From Quercus robur (lineage: Eukaryota; Streptophyta; Magnoliopsida; Fagales; Fagaceae): a stretch of 64,000 nt of DNA. The stretch lies in contig NC_065535.1 of NCBI RefSeq assembly GCF_932294415.1, positions 9,027,001-9,091,000 on the forward strand, written 5' to 3'. This document shows positions 1-11,592 of this stretch, one piece after another (the stretch's first letter is position 1; each line of letters starts with the position of its first letter). The translations under genes and the position numbers were made by a program. The notes under the pieces are model-generated. The model was given only the letters and a program-made list of their open reading frames with translations, did not search any database and was not told where the DNA came from.

Positions 1-726
1 GAAAAGGAAATTTGGTGCTTAGACAATTAAATTCCAACAGAATCATGTTTGAAACCCCTTGGTAGTTCTTTTTATATTTTAGGGGTATCTCTAAACCCCT
101 TTGCCATTACATAAAGAATTGCTCCCCTTCCCCCTTTCTGACAAAGGATGATTTCATATTGCTTCTTGGTATTCTAATTGTAAGTTAGAATTCTTGTACT
201 AACGTTTGGTATAAAAGTTCTTGACTAGAGCTTTATTGCAAGTTCAATTCCATAAAGTTGCTTCTATTTTTGCCTATATCTAATACCTATCTGTCTAAAC
301 TTTGAAGATGATGTTCAAGAAACAAATTCTGAATCAAGATGTATACCATATTCAAATACTGGTAGTGTTGTCATTTTTTAACATTTAGACTTCTACTCAA
401 ACATAAGGTTGCGTTTGGAAACTTGAATTTGGATTGGATTTTGATTCTTAATTAATATATTTGAAATACCATGATTTCAAATTCATTTATTTTTGATATC
501 ATTTCAAATCCAAGAATTTTAAATGTTTAAAATCTTTGTTGGATCTGTCAAATTCAAATCCTTGACTTTTTTTAAAGCATCCAAACAAGTTATTTGCATT
601 TTAATCACCCAAATCCAAATCCTGTTATCCAAACGCATTGTAAGGGGATTCCTCTGTATAGTTGTCCGCATGCATCTTGTTAATGTATCTTCCATTCTTT
701 TTCTTTTTCTTTTTTCTTTTTTTCAG
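1..726. other. Intron (or upstream part) of the MBL-fold pseudogene
   Basis: No upstream exon was recognised before the acceptor AG at 725-726. The stretch is AT-rich and holds one small MITE at about 405-645. Confidence 0.5.
405..645. mobile_element. Small MITE with GCGTTTGGA inverted termini
   Basis: The left end reads GGTTGCGTTTGGA and the right end, reverse-complemented, reads CAATGCGTTTGGA. TAAGG occurs outside both ends (404-408 and 641-645) and may be the target duplication. The interior is AT-rich and non-coding. The superfamily is not certain. Confidence 0.55.
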
Positions 727-907
727 GAGTATCCTCCTGGTGTTAAACTTGTACCAATTGGAAGTAAGACAGCAAAGCCTTTCCGTACAACAAACTTGAT
801 CATATTTGCACCTGAAAATTTTTCAAATGAAAGTGAGAACAATAGTTTTGTTGCTTGGGGATGCATTGATAGTGGATCCAGGATGGAGGTCTGAATTCCA
901 TGAAGAG
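727..907 (+). pseudogene. MBL-fold hydrolase exon (beta-strand and lid region before the metal motif)
   Basis: The acceptor TTTTTTTCAG is followed by codons for EYPPGVKLVPIGSKTAKPFR, a conserved stretch of the plant family. The frame runs to about residue 44 of the exon and then shifts. From about 861 the family sequence (ALIVDPG) continues in another frame up to the donor GTATAA at 908. The shift puts a TGA in the original frame at 892-894. Confidence 0.85.
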
Positions 908-1196
908 GTATAATTTCTTTTGCTATGCTGAGATGCTGCTGCCTTTTTTACAGATGATTTTTAGTATTTTATTCTGCTTGACATTCTCATTCTCAAATAC
1001 CATCTATGGATTTAGTGAACTCAATAATGTTTGAAATAGGATATTTTATTGTTGTCCCGTACTGTGGGCTTCTTACATACTCGTGGATTTCCTACTTGAA
1101 TACATTTTATGGGAAAAACTTGTGTCACTTTCAAATTATAAAAAGGGAAAAAAGAAACATGAGCTAATTTTATAGCCATTGTTTTCCATTTATATG

Positions 1197-1830
1197 AAAG
1201 TAAGAATCCTGTTCTCATTCTTGTGGATTACCTGCTTGGCAGAGTTCCACCATTTTTACTGTCCTTGGAAGCTATCTTTGCACTTTCTTGAGTAACAGTG
1301 CTGTCTTATAAAATGGAAGCGTCAAAGAAAAGTAGCGGCTTTGGGATAAGTTCCTCCACCTCTGAACCAAATTATAGCTCTGTGTCTGGCACACTTTTGA
1401 TGTGTCCCTTTAAAAATGGGAGTGCCTAAAAAAGGAAGTAAGAATCCTGTTCTCGTTCTTGTGGATTACCTGCTTGGCAGAGTTCCACCATTTTCCTTGT
1501 CCTTGGAAACTATCTTTGCTCTTTCTTGAGTAACAGTGCTGTCTTATAAAAGAAAGTAAGATTCCTGTTCTCATTAGTGTGGATTACCTGCAGATTCCTG
1601 TTCTCATTAGTGTGGATTACCTGCTTGACAGAGTTCCAAACATTTTCCCTGTCCTCGGAAGCTATCTTTGCTCTTTCTTAAGTAACAGTGCTGTCTTATA
1701 AAATGGAAGCGTCAAAGAAAAGTAGTGGCTCTTGGATAAGTTCCTCCACCTCTGAACCAAATTATAGCTCTGTGTCTGGCACACTTTTGATGTGTCCCTT
1801 TAAAAATGGGAGTGCCTAAGAAAAGGAAGG
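1197..1830 (+). repeat. Three tandem copies of a ~235-bp intronic repeat
   Basis: Copies start at about 1197, 1435 and 1552, each opening with GTAAGA(A/T)TCCTGTTCTC. The second copy lacks its last half, and the third has an extra ~37-bp duplication near 1574-1620. No coding content. Confidence 0.9.
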
Positions 1831-2284
1831 GTATTGGATAAATTCTGACAGTTTTGATCCAATGCAACTCTTCATGTAGGGCTGTCAATAAGCTCCTTTA
1901 CTAGGGCTCCATCCTGTAGAGCATTCCTTTTGGGATCAGTTGCTCTTTCTAATAATCCATATAGCCTTTATTTTGTCTGATGTATGGATATAATGCACTT
2001 CCTCTTTTAATTGGTAGACATTTGGTTGTACGAAAATTAATCCTGACGTTTCATTGCAACTTTGTTTGATGGACCCTAAGGCTCATTTTTGTGGCTTTCA
2101 GGCCATTAGTGGGTCTTGGAGGATCACAATTGGTCTCACATCAGGCCATTATGTATTAATTCTTTTTAATATGACTAATCATATAATTGGACATAGTTTT
2201 GATAATGTATGTTGCTGTTGATTAATTCATATTTATTTTATTTAATTTACATTCATCAATTAAAATGATTAGTAGTCTTACAAT

Positions 2285-2801
2285 GTTTTGGAGGGAAAGG
2301 GGAGTAGAGGGTATGGGGGATAAGTAGAGGAGAGGGGAGGGGAATGGTTATCCCTTCCCTTATTTGGATGTTTTACAAATTAAGAGGGGGAGGGATATCT
2401 ATACCCCTTCCCTTTGTTTGGATGCATTAAAAATTGAATGGGAAGGAGGACATGATAAACATCGTATAAGTTAACAATTATAGCCCTCTATGTTCATTAG
2501 AAGAAGTAGATATAAATTCTAAAAAAAATAACAGAAAAGAAATAGGTATAAATTGACAATTTAATTTTTTTTAATCTAAGTGGTTACCTTCCCGCCCCCT
2601 TGCCCTCCAAGTTCCCCCAGTTTGGTGGAATTAAAAAAATGAGGGGTTTGGAGTGGTATCTTACCCCTCCAAATCCCCACAAACCCCTTCCTACACCCTT
2701 TCAAAAAAAAAAAAAAAAAAAAAAAATCCAAGCAAGGTTTATTAAACACCTCTCATCCCATCCCCTATACTCCCTGCAACTTTCCCTCCATCCAAACAAC
2801 C
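2285..2801. mobile_element. G-rich-end MITE, about 0.5 kb
   Basis: The left end TTTTGGAGGGAAAGGGGAGT is mirrored at the right end by a C-rich segment whose reverse complement reads TTTGGATGGAGGGAAAGT. A run of 25 A lies inside near 2703. It is non-coding and sits in the intron just before exon 2934. I saw no clear TSD, so the superfamily is open. Confidence 0.55.
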
Positions 2802-2933
2802 CATTAGAGATGTGTCTTTGTACATGCCTATGAAATGATATGCAGTCACCCTTACAGCAAATGATGCTTACTTTCTAATTTTTTAAAATATTTTTTTCTT
2901 AGTAACTGATAAAATTGTTGTTTACATGATCAG

Positions 2934-3011
2934 CTCCAAAAAATAGTTGCTGCTTTGCCACGGAAGTTAGTGTCTTTGTTACCCATCATCATCGGGGGGG
3001 TCATGTGGATG
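2934..3011 (+). pseudogene. MBL-fold hydrolase exon with a damaged zinc motif
   Basis: The exon sits between ATCAG and GTAAGT. It starts in frame with LQKIVAALPRKLV, but the metal motif (THHHR then HVDG) is in the next frame, so about one base is missing near 2977. Where the family has HxHxDH, the sequence gives HHHRGGH: the Asp is replaced and one residue is added within a run of seven G. The motif as read should not form a normal zinc site. Confidence 0.8.
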
Positions 3012-3341
3012 GTAAGTTTTTATAGTATTAAGTAACATAACTGAGAGGAAAGGTTTATTTTTTGTTTAATGCTGTGTTTTTAAATGCCAATCACAATAGT
3101 AGATTACACATAAGTAAGGAGATATATTCTTCTCCAAAAAAAAAAAAGGAGGAGATATATGATATATCACACACATGTTAAACACTTGATTATTTTTGCA
3201 TGTATTAACCGTGAAAATTGGGTGAGGACTACAAAATTTAGTTCCAAATGGTTTATTAAAAAATAGTTTATGTATAAAATGCTATGAATCCAATAAAGAA
3301 TAAAATGATTCTCGCGATTCTGTGGAGGATGTACAGGCCGT

Positions 3342-3477
3342 GTTTTGTTCCTTTGAAGACGAGGTGTATTTTGTTTTCATTTCCCGTTTTCTGTGGGACT
3401 CACCAGTGAGTTTTGTTCCTTTGAAGACGAGGTGTATTTTGTTTTCATTTCCCGTTTTCTGTGGGACTCACCAGTGA
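3342..3477 (+). repeat. Perfect 2 x 68-bp tandem duplication
   Basis: The unit starting GTTTTGTTCCTTTGAAGACG is repeated directly at 3342-3409 and 3410-3477 with no difference seen. It is intronic and non-coding, and the identity suggests a recent slip or repair event. Confidence 0.95.
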
Positions 3478-3713
3478 AAAACTTGTTTGGGTTTGTCTTT
3501 TGCTCTTAGTTTTCATTTTTAAGATCCAAAAATGTGGGTATGACTACAGAAAATGAAAAAAACTTTTTGGTATTTTCATTTTCAGCAAATATGAAGTCAG
3601 TGGCATTCTCGTAATAAAATGGATAAGAGTGGGACCTATCTGTCACTATCAAGACCTGTGTAAAATAATAAAAATACTAAAATCACACCCAATGGTGCTG
3701 TCTCATTTTCCTT

Positions 3714-3786
3714 CACTCTCTCTCTCTTTCTCTCTCTCTCTCCCCTCTCCGACACCGTCTCTCAGCTCTCTCTCTCTCTCTCTCTT
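3714..3786 (+). repeat. (CT)n microsatellite
   Basis: An interrupted run of CT dinucleotides in the intron. The ORF that crosses it encodes only Ser/Leu/Pro repeats and is not a gene. Confidence 0.9.
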
Positions 3787-4687
3787 GATTGCTAATTCAT
3801 ATTTTTTTAGCTGAATTATGGGGATATACAAATTGGGAATGTTTTCTTTTTGAGTTAGAAATTTTGGTTTTATTCTGATTTGTGATGATCAATGGGTGGA
3901 ACTTTTGTTTTGGTTGATGTTTTGAGTAAATTGTTTTAATTGATGAATTGAGTCATTGGGAATTGTTTGTAATCCTAGCGTTGCCTTTTCACTGACTGTT
4001 AACTAAGGAAGATAAAATTGAAAGGATGGTGCTAGTGGGAAGAAGCCACACCCTTTTGGCAAATTTTACTGAGAAATTATTGCGGTTTAGTTGTGGTGGG
4101 GGATGTGGTGGTGATGGAGGTAGCTGCTGATGGATTTGGTTTTTGGTTTGGTTTTACCATTGGTGTAGGTGTGGTGGTGAATTTTTAATTGAAAAGATAT
4201 AAGGAGGAAAAAAAAAAAAAAAGACCCAAAAATTGGTGCCAAACTGAAAATGTGTTCAGGATTTGAGAATAGAAATGAAAACAAGCCCAATAAGAACCAA
4301 ATAGGGCCATTATCATCATACTTATTTTGTTTTGGGAGGGATGGAGTGATGGACCATTGATGGCCAGTAAACAAGAAATCTTAGCTTTTCTTCTAAAAAG
4401 AAAAAGTAGAAAACGAAAACAGCGAGTTAAAGTTGTGTTTACCTATCAAAGCAAACAAAAAGAGAAAAAGGGGGAAAGCAACTAAAGAAAATGGCCTCCC
4501 CTTAATCTCTTAGTGTAAATTGTACTCTAATAAAACTTACTTGGTGCTCTCTCAGACTTACTTTTGGTGCTCTTCAGACTATTACTTTTAGCTGGATATC
4601 TGCATTCTAAAATTCTGATTAATGTGTTTTTTTAAAAAACTGGATGCTGTACTGGGTAGTAATTCTCTATTTCTTGGCTTGTTTCTG
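3787..4687. other. Intron of the MBL pseudogene, nothing recognised
   Basis: AT-rich intronic sequence with a poly-A run near 4208. The minus-strand ORF of 95 codons here has low-complexity translation and no recognisable domain. Confidence 0.4.
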
Positions 4688-4765
4688 GTCTTTCAATTGT
4701 CCAAAAGTGCAACCCCAATGCTACTTTATTAGTGCATGAAAATACAATGCAGCGCATTGGAAAAG
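4688..4765 (+). pseudogene. MBL-fold hydrolase exon with a lost splice acceptor
   Basis: The exon encodes LSIVQKCNPNATLLVHENTM and then QRIGK, matching the segment after the HxHxDH motif in this family. The donor GTTATG is present at 4766. The base pair before the exon is TG (4686-4687) where AG is required, so normal splicing into this exon is not expected. The phase fits exon 2934-3011, whose last base G plus GT here makes a Gly codon. Confidence 0.85.
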
Positions 4766-5273
4766 GTTATGATTCCTAACATTATAGTTTTGTGTCTAAT
4801 GGTTGAGATTACCGATTGTTTAAAGATATAATGTTATTTCTTAGATCTTCTATCTTTGCTCATTATTTTGGTGTATTAAATTGATGACCAGTGTTCATAG
4901 AATCTTAAACTGCATCTATCAATTAAAAAAGAAGTAGATGCCATGCCAAAGCGTTATGGCTCCTAGAAATATTCTTTTCAAATATTGAAGCTCTTTGAGC
5001 AGTGTGGATTTGTAGTAATAATCCTCAAATAATCTCATAACATAAAGAAAGTCTGTATTAACCTTTCAGGGTCCAATACATGAGGTCTCAGTTAAGAATT
5101 GTGTAAGAGGTAAAGTTTTATCAATTTCATGAATTTAAAGCATGAACCCGACTCCAATTTTGCTAGGATTAAGGCTTAGTTGAGATAAGCTGTATGTAAT
5201 AAGTAGATACTCTATGCACAGGTAAACTCAAATCAGCTACAGTGAGAAGCTTAAGTTGAATATGCTTGACTTT

Positions 5274-6425
5274 GAGCATTCTCATGGGATATGCCAAATG
5301 TCAAATATTTGGGATTTGACACATCAAACACAAAAAACAGAGTATCATGAGGTGTGCTAAATGTGCTAAAATTTTGAGACATACTACAATACGCTCTTAT
5401 CTTTGGCACGGTACAGATGAGAATTCTATATGCGTTTATTATTATTTTTATTCATTTTTCTCTTTCATCCCAATTAAAATATATCATCATCTTCACGTTC
5501 AGTCACTCATTTTCTACTTCTTCATATCCACTCTGCCTTAGTCTTTTCTTCTCCCCTCTTCCCTTTTGCTCTATTCTCTTCCCATTCATGAATCATGAGC
5601 TACCATTGATTTCCTCTCTACCATCTCACAAATTCCATCATCACTGATCTATAAAATCTCATTCATTGGTTTTTTCCCCATTTTTTCTTCTTTTTTTGCT
5701 TTCTCCTCACTGATTTATGATCTCATACGTCAAGAGACAAAGACCGCCTAGGCTCGTCACTGATCACTGACCTACTTTGCGATGAAGAGGAACTCCAGTG
5801 TGAAGGACATGGTGGCTGGAAGTGAAAACTTCCATCAATGACGGCGACGGAGGCAGTTGTCATGATCTAATTATCGCTCTTGAAAGGTAACAAACACTGA
5901 AGGAGGAGAGAAAAAAAAAATGTCTCGATGTATGTCTGGCTTAAACCCATCCAAAATGTTTCGGTGTATGTCCGATTCAATTTATGATTTTAGTATAAAT
6001 TGTAATTAATTTTATAATTGATTTGGTGGATTTGAGATGTGGTTTTGTTTGATTTGGTGGATGTGTGTTTGTGCCGGTGGTGGGTTTGGGATGTTGGTTT
6101 GTTTGGTTTGGTGGATGTGGGTTTGTGCCGATCTATCTGGTTATGTGTGTGTGTGTGTTTTTTTTGAGACGGTGTTGGTGGATGTGGGTTTGTGCTGGTG
6201 GTGGCTGTCTGTGTTGTTGCGACAGTAGTTGTTAGTGGCTGTTGTTGCAGCGGTGGTGGTTGTGCCGTTGTTGTTGTTGTTGACGATGATGATGATAGGG
6301 AGTAGTTAATATATTATTTTAATGTATAATAAATATTATTTTAATGTATAGTATTGAAGGATAAAACATCTTATAAATAGAATTTTAAATTGATATTTTT
6401 TATGACAGAGCTTATAAGAATGCTC
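5274..6425. mobile_element. PIF/Harbinger-like MITE, about 1.15 kb
   Basis: Inverted ends start GAGCATTCTCATGGGATATG (left) and, reverse-complemented from the right, GAGCATTCTTATAAGC. The right flank is TTA and the left flank TTT, consistent with a 3-bp TSD that has drifted. The interior is non-coding, with a pyrimidine-rich part near 5440-5700 and TTG/GTT simple repeats near 6240-6280. The ends match the 19938-20308 element in style. Confidence 0.6.
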
Positions 6426-6852
6426 TTAGATGCTCTTCTGCTGTATCCCCATTAAGGAATTTGACCGAACAAACTGTGTTTGCTGCAACTGCCAGCTGCC
6501 AGTGCACCTTGCTTGATTGAATTTTCCTGCCTTTTTCCAGTTAGTAATCTTCCTGTCCTTTATTGCTTTTAATTTGGGGCACACGATTGAAAGATATTCC
6601 TGCAATAGAATGGCGACATACTGACATTTAAGCAAGGAAATTTTTCAATCAAAATTAATGACATGCCAGAATGCTCCTAGCTTAATTATGTGAAGGACAT
6701 ACATGAAAGCATTGTCTTTTCATGATATTACACAAAAGTCAAAGTGAGAAATTTTTGAGAAGGCTTCCTTTCAGAATTCTGGTTTGATGGTGACACAATG
6801 GAGTGTAAATTTAGTAAAAGAAAACATAAAGATGAAGGGGTTGGAAGACTTA

Positions 6853-6992
6853 GGGCTTGTTTGATTGAACAATTAGAGTAATGTTATTTGTATTTTTTTG
6901 AAATATCTGTGGGTGAAAAAGTGTGTGAAAATACGTATAATATTGTTTAAAAACTAAAAACATGTGTTTAAGATGTTCTACCAAACGGGCCC
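6853..6992. mobile_element. 140-bp MITE with TTA target duplication
   Basis: The ends GGGCTTGTTTGATTGAAC and, inverted, GGGCCCGTTTGGTAGAAC form the terminal repeats. TTA flanks both sides (6850-6852 and 6993-6995), as for PIF/Harbinger-type MITEs. Removing the element plus one TTA restores a continuous RTE reading frame (GRL then NGQEIPR), which confirms both ends. Confidence 0.85.
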
Positions 6993-7127
6993 TTAATGGT
7001 CAAGAGATACCAAGGAGTGAGAGCTTTAAATAACTTAAAATCAATAATTTGTATGGATGGAAAGATTGAAGAAGATGTGAATCATAGGATAGAGCAGGGT
7101 GGATAAAATGGAGAAGCACATTAGAAG

Positions 7128-7205
7128 GGTTAAATTACCGATTGTCCTAAAAGCTTAAACTATTAGGATATGGTAAATTTAATAATTTAACCAATACTTC
7201 TAACA
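7128..7205 (-). repeat. TRIM 3' LTR
   Basis: The 78-bp LTR copy farther from the primer site in minus orientation. It differs from the other copy at roughly a dozen positions by eye. Confidence 0.8.
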
Positions 7206-7326
7206 CTCTCCCTCACGCGTGGACCGAAACTACCTTTTAATAGGTAAGGCCCAACATGTGGGAATTTAATGGGAGGTAGAGTGGAGGAGATAATGATCGA
7301 ACTTAGGATCTCATGTTCTCATACCA

Positions 7327-7404
7327 TGTTCAATTATTGATGGTCCCAAAAGTTTAAATTATTGGGATATGATAAATTTAATCATTTAACCAATACTTCT
7401 AACA
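7327..7404 (-). repeat. TRIM 5' LTR
   Basis: The 78-bp LTR copy next to the primer-binding-like TGGTATGAGAAC (minus strand). It starts TGTTAGAAG and ends TTGAACA in minus orientation. Confidence 0.8.
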
Positions 7405-8065
7405 AGACGTATTATGTGATCGTAGAATACTTGTTAAAACTATGAGACTAGCTATGCTCTATGGTACTGAATGTTGGGCTGTTAAGAAGGAACGTTCATA
7501 AAATGAGTGTAGTTGATTTGAGAACAATAAGATGGATAAGTGGAAATTAAGGAAAGATAGAATTTGAAATAAGGGAATTTGCTTAAAGATAGGAGTGACT
7601 CCCATTGATAAAAAATGAGGGAGAGTCGCTTGAGGTGGTTCGGTCATGTGTAGAAGTGGGTGATTAATGCAATAGTAAGAAAGAGAAGAGTGAGTTGATT
7701 TTTTTTTTTTGATAGTTAATAAAAAATTTATTGATAGGAAAAGTACAATGAGTTAGAGATAGTAAACTCATTGCAAAAAAACAGATACAAATAGATCAAA
7801 GGGAAAAGCTAACAGAATTAATGAAATAAAGCAAAGAAGAAGAACATGTAAAACCCCAAATATGAGACCACTCAAACAAAGTCTTAGTTAGTAAAGACTT
7901 CAATGGGTCCACAGTTCTTTTAGTGTCCTCAAATGTTCGGGCATGGCGTTCCTTCCAAGTTAACCACATAAGTCAAGCAGGTACCATATTCCAAACATTG
8001 GAAGAATGAATGCCCAACCAATTCCACCATGTAGGAAGTAGAGAGACTACTGTATTCGGCATCAC

Positions 8066-11000
8066 TCACTGAACCCTAAACAAGTAGAAGACTTCACTCC
8101 ATAAGATATGGACAAACTTGCAATGTAGTAATAAATGATCCACGGTTTCCTCCTCACATCGACATAGGCAACACCAATTAACAAGAGGTAAGTTCTTCTT
8201 AACAAGGTTATCTATTGTGAGAATCCCACCCCTAGCGACTGTCCATAAGAAAAAAGACACCCTTCTAGGAACCTTAACACTCCAAATGCATTGCCAAGGG
8301 AAAAAAACTGACGGAGCTTTCAATAATGATTTATAAAAAGAATGTACATTAAAGACACCACTACGATTCAATTGCCAAACCATGGTATCATCACCCCCAT
8401 AGGTATTTTGGATGAGTTATGTGCGAAGAAAGCATAAAACCTTGCCTTCTCCCAATCTAGAAACTCACGGCGGAAGAGTAAGTTCCATCTTCTATCACCC
8501 CCATCAAGTGCAATGTCAACCATATCAGAAATCCTAGCTTCTTTATCCACAACACAAGCAAACAATTTCAGATACAATTCTTTCAAAGAAGTAAGACTAC
8601 TCTAAGGATCATGCTAGAACCGAGTATGAGAACCCTCTCCCGTCGCATACAACACATGACCAAAGAAACTCTCCGCCCCCTTCCTAATGTTCTTCCACAT
8701 CCCATAGCCATGCGTTCCTCTAATAGCTCTAGTGCACCAGCCACCACTACCTTCCCCATATTTGGAGGCTATGACCTGAAGCCATAAGTGTGTGGCCTCC
8801 TTCCCAAAGTGCCACTTCCCTAGTAAAGCTTGGTTAAACAACCCAATTCTCTAGATCCCCAAACCACTTGCCTCCACCAGCCACACAACCTTTTCCTAAG
8901 CAACAAGTGAATATTTAAATACATTAGTAGATCTCCCCCATAGGAAATTCCTCTGGATCCTCTCTAATCTGTCTGCCACATGTTGTGGAATAGTAAACAA
9001 AGATAAATAATAAGTGGGAAGGCTAAATTACTCTTCAATAAAGTAAGCCTACCCCTTTTTGACAAATATAATCGCTTCCAACCTGAAAGCTTTTTCTCCA
9101 TCCTTTCTATAAAAGGTTTCCAAATCGAAGAATCCTTATAATGAGCCCCCAAAGGCATACCCAAGTAAGTCATGGGTAAACAGCCAACCTTACAACATAA
9201 AATGCGGGCCAAAGCATCCAAATTCCTAACCTTACCAATTGGCACAATCTCACACTTACCAACATCTACTTTCAAGCCTGTGATAGATTCAAAGAAGATC
9301 AAAACCATACGAATATACAATAATTGTTTACTGGAAGCATCACAAAAAAGAATAGTATCATCAACAAATAAAAGATGAGAAATGTGCAAACCTCCTCCTC
9401 CCACAGTGGGGCTTGCTTGGAAACTGCTAAGAAAGCCTCCATCTTCTATCTTCTTCAACAACCTACTCAACACCTCCATCACCAACAAGAACAAGAGTGG
9501 ATATAAGGGATCCCCTTAACAAAGATCACGTGAACTACCAAAGAAATACATGCCTTCATCCATCTCCTCCACTGCTCCCCAAAACCCATCCTCTCCATAA
9601 GATAAAACAAGGCACTCTAGTTCACATGATCATAAGCCTTCTCAATATCCAATTTAACAATTACACCCCAGATTTCCACTCTCTAATCCACTGTCTAGGC
9701 ATTCGTTTGCAATAAGAACGGAATCAAGAATCTGTCTTTCCCCAACAAAGGAGTTTTGGGAGTTGGAAATCAATTTATATAATACCAATCAAAGTCTATG
9801 TGCCAACACCTTTGAAAAAAGCTTATACAAGCTACCCACATGGCTAATAGGGTGAAAGTCTCTAATATTAACCGCATTAGTCTTCTTAGGTATCAAATAC
9901 AAAAAGGTGGCATTGAGAGATTTTTCAAAAATACACTTTTTATGGAAGTTTGCAAAGAAAGCCAAAATATCCCTCTCAAGCACACACCAACATTTTTGGA
10001 AGAAGGCCATAGTAAAGCCATCAGGGCCAGGAGCCTTATCACACTTAGCTTCCCAAAGAGCCGCAATAATCTCCTTCTTAAACTCCCTTTCTAGGGAAAG
10101 CTAATCAGTTTCATCTAAATTTGCAAACTCTAGGCCATCAACAGTGGGCCTCTAAGATTTCGACTCTTGATATAAAGACTTATAAAAACCCACCACTTGA
10201 TCTTGAATCTCTGACTCCGCCTCATACAAAATACCATCAACCTCCACACCCCTCATAGTATTAGCTTATCTATGAGAATTGGCAAGCCTATGAAAAAATC
10301 TAGTATTATTATCCCCTTCTTTTAAAAACAGAGCTTTCGATTTCTGCCTCCAATAAATCTCTTCCAAGGAATCTAAATACTCAATTTCAGCCTTAACTTC
10401 AGTTCTTCTTGTTACATTTGCTAGAGACAAAGATTGCACCCCTTCTCTCAAATCAAGATCCAAGAGTTCAGACAACAAACATTTCTTCCTAAAAGACACA
10501 TCCCTAAAAACATGTTTATTCCAATGCTTCAAATCTCCCTTAACAGCCTTGAATTTATAGGCTAGAACATAACTAGGAGGCCCCACAAAATGATATCCAT
10601 TCCACCACTCCTGAACTCAATCTACACAATCCTCCACATTGAGCCACATGTTCTCAAATTTAAAAGAGATCTTCCCCCTTGACATACCACCTGCCTCCAC
10701 AAGAAGAGGACAGTGATCCGAAATCACACGAGGAAGAGGCCTTTGAGTCACATCCAAGAAGTGATCCTCCCAGTCAGCGGACACCAAAACTCTATCAATT
10801 CTAGACATAGAAAGGTTCTTGGAGTCACGAAACCATGTATACTTATCCCCATCAGAAGTAGATCAACCAAAAAATTCCTCTCAATAAAGTTCGAGAATTT
10901 GAGCATGGTTGGACTAAAAGTGGTACAACTGAGACGCTTTGCTAGATATATGATGATATTGAAGTCACCAAAGACCCAACAAGTTGAGCTCCACCTTACT

Positions 11001-11393
11001 TTTACACTATCAAGTTCAGTCCACAAAGCATCCCTAAGCCCAGCAGCAGCTGGACCATACACGCTTGTACAAATCCAAACAGACCCATCTACCACACCTT
11101 TCAACACAATAGAAACAGAAAAGCAGCCAACAACACAGTCGATTTTTTCATACACCCGCTTGTCCCAAATGCAAAGAACTCCCCCTTTTGTGTGAATGGC
11201 ATCCAAAGCTACCCAATTAACAAAAGGGCTGCCCTAAAGACTTTTCGCAACAAAAGAATTAGCATAGTCCAATTTTGTTTCTTGAAAACACACAACATCG
11301 CATTTCCACTCCTTGAGTAAATTCTTCACAGTATCCCTCTTTTGAGGATTGTTTAATCCTCTCACATTCCAAGATAGGATTTTCAAATTCATG
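8066..11393 (-). pseudogene. L1 ORF2: endonuclease, reverse transcriptase, zf-RVT (broken)
   Basis: The start codon at 11393 begins MNLKILSWNVRGLNNPQKR, the typical plant L1 ORF2 N-terminus with the apurinic endonuclease. Endonuclease blocks include VYGPAAAG, GDFNII and ISDHCPLLV (11206-10617). Reverse transcriptase spans about 10586-8964, with the catalytic block FVDDTILFCDAS near 9360 and LGMPLGA downstream. The zf-RVT domain at 8383-8066 carries CLCRCEEETVDHLLLHC. At least six breaks split the frame at 10617, 9789, 8964 and elsewhere. The enzyme would nick DNA and reverse-transcribe its own RNA if intact; here it cannot. Confidence 0.9.
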
Positions 11394-11592
11394 GACAACG
11401 ATCTGAGCCCACCCCGATGGAATTCACATCTCCTCTAGTTTGATGACCAGATTGTCCATCATAATTAATAGCAGAAACTAAATTCTTGAACTCTCTCATA
11501 CCTTTTTTAGCTGAAGAGGTAGTGTAACGAAGACTACCTGTAGTAGCTTGTTTTTTCCACACTTCCTCAAGCTTTTGAAAGAAAGCAATGCA

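Larger units (their letters stand above)
7128..7404 (-). mobile_element. TRIM (mini LTR retrotransposon), 277 bp with 78-bp LTRs
   Basis: Two direct copies of a 78-bp repeat (7128-7205 and 7327-7404) end in CAATACTTCTAACA on the + strand, so the LTR starts TGTTAGAAG on the minus strand. Next to the right-hand LTR the minus strand reads TGGTATGAGAAC, resembling an initiator-Met tRNA primer site. Flanks are AGAAG and AGACG, a 5-bp TSD with one change. Removal restores the RTE frame (WRSTLD then VLCDRR). Confidence 0.85.
6790..7698 (+). pseudogene. RTE-type LINE remnant, left part
   Basis: Broken translations on the + strand match the C-terminal part of plant RTE-type reverse transcriptases: MECKFSKRKHKDEGV (6801 on), NGQEIPRSESF (after 6993), DGKIEEDVNHRI (7055 on), AMLYGTECWAVKK (about 7451-7489) and a RWFGHV block near 7634. 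It is cut by a MITE (6853-6992), a TRIM (7128-7404) and an L1 at 7699. With each insert removed the reading frame rejoins at the first two sites. It continues at 13296. Confidence 0.8.

Noticed and set aside
2600-2833. 77-codon + ORF with a poly-Lys stretch
   Set aside because: It is formed by the A-run and C-rich end of a MITE.
4087-4374. 95-codon minus-strand ORF in an intron
   Set aside because: Low-complexity His/Phe-rich translation over poly-A and GT-rich DNA, with no family match recognised.
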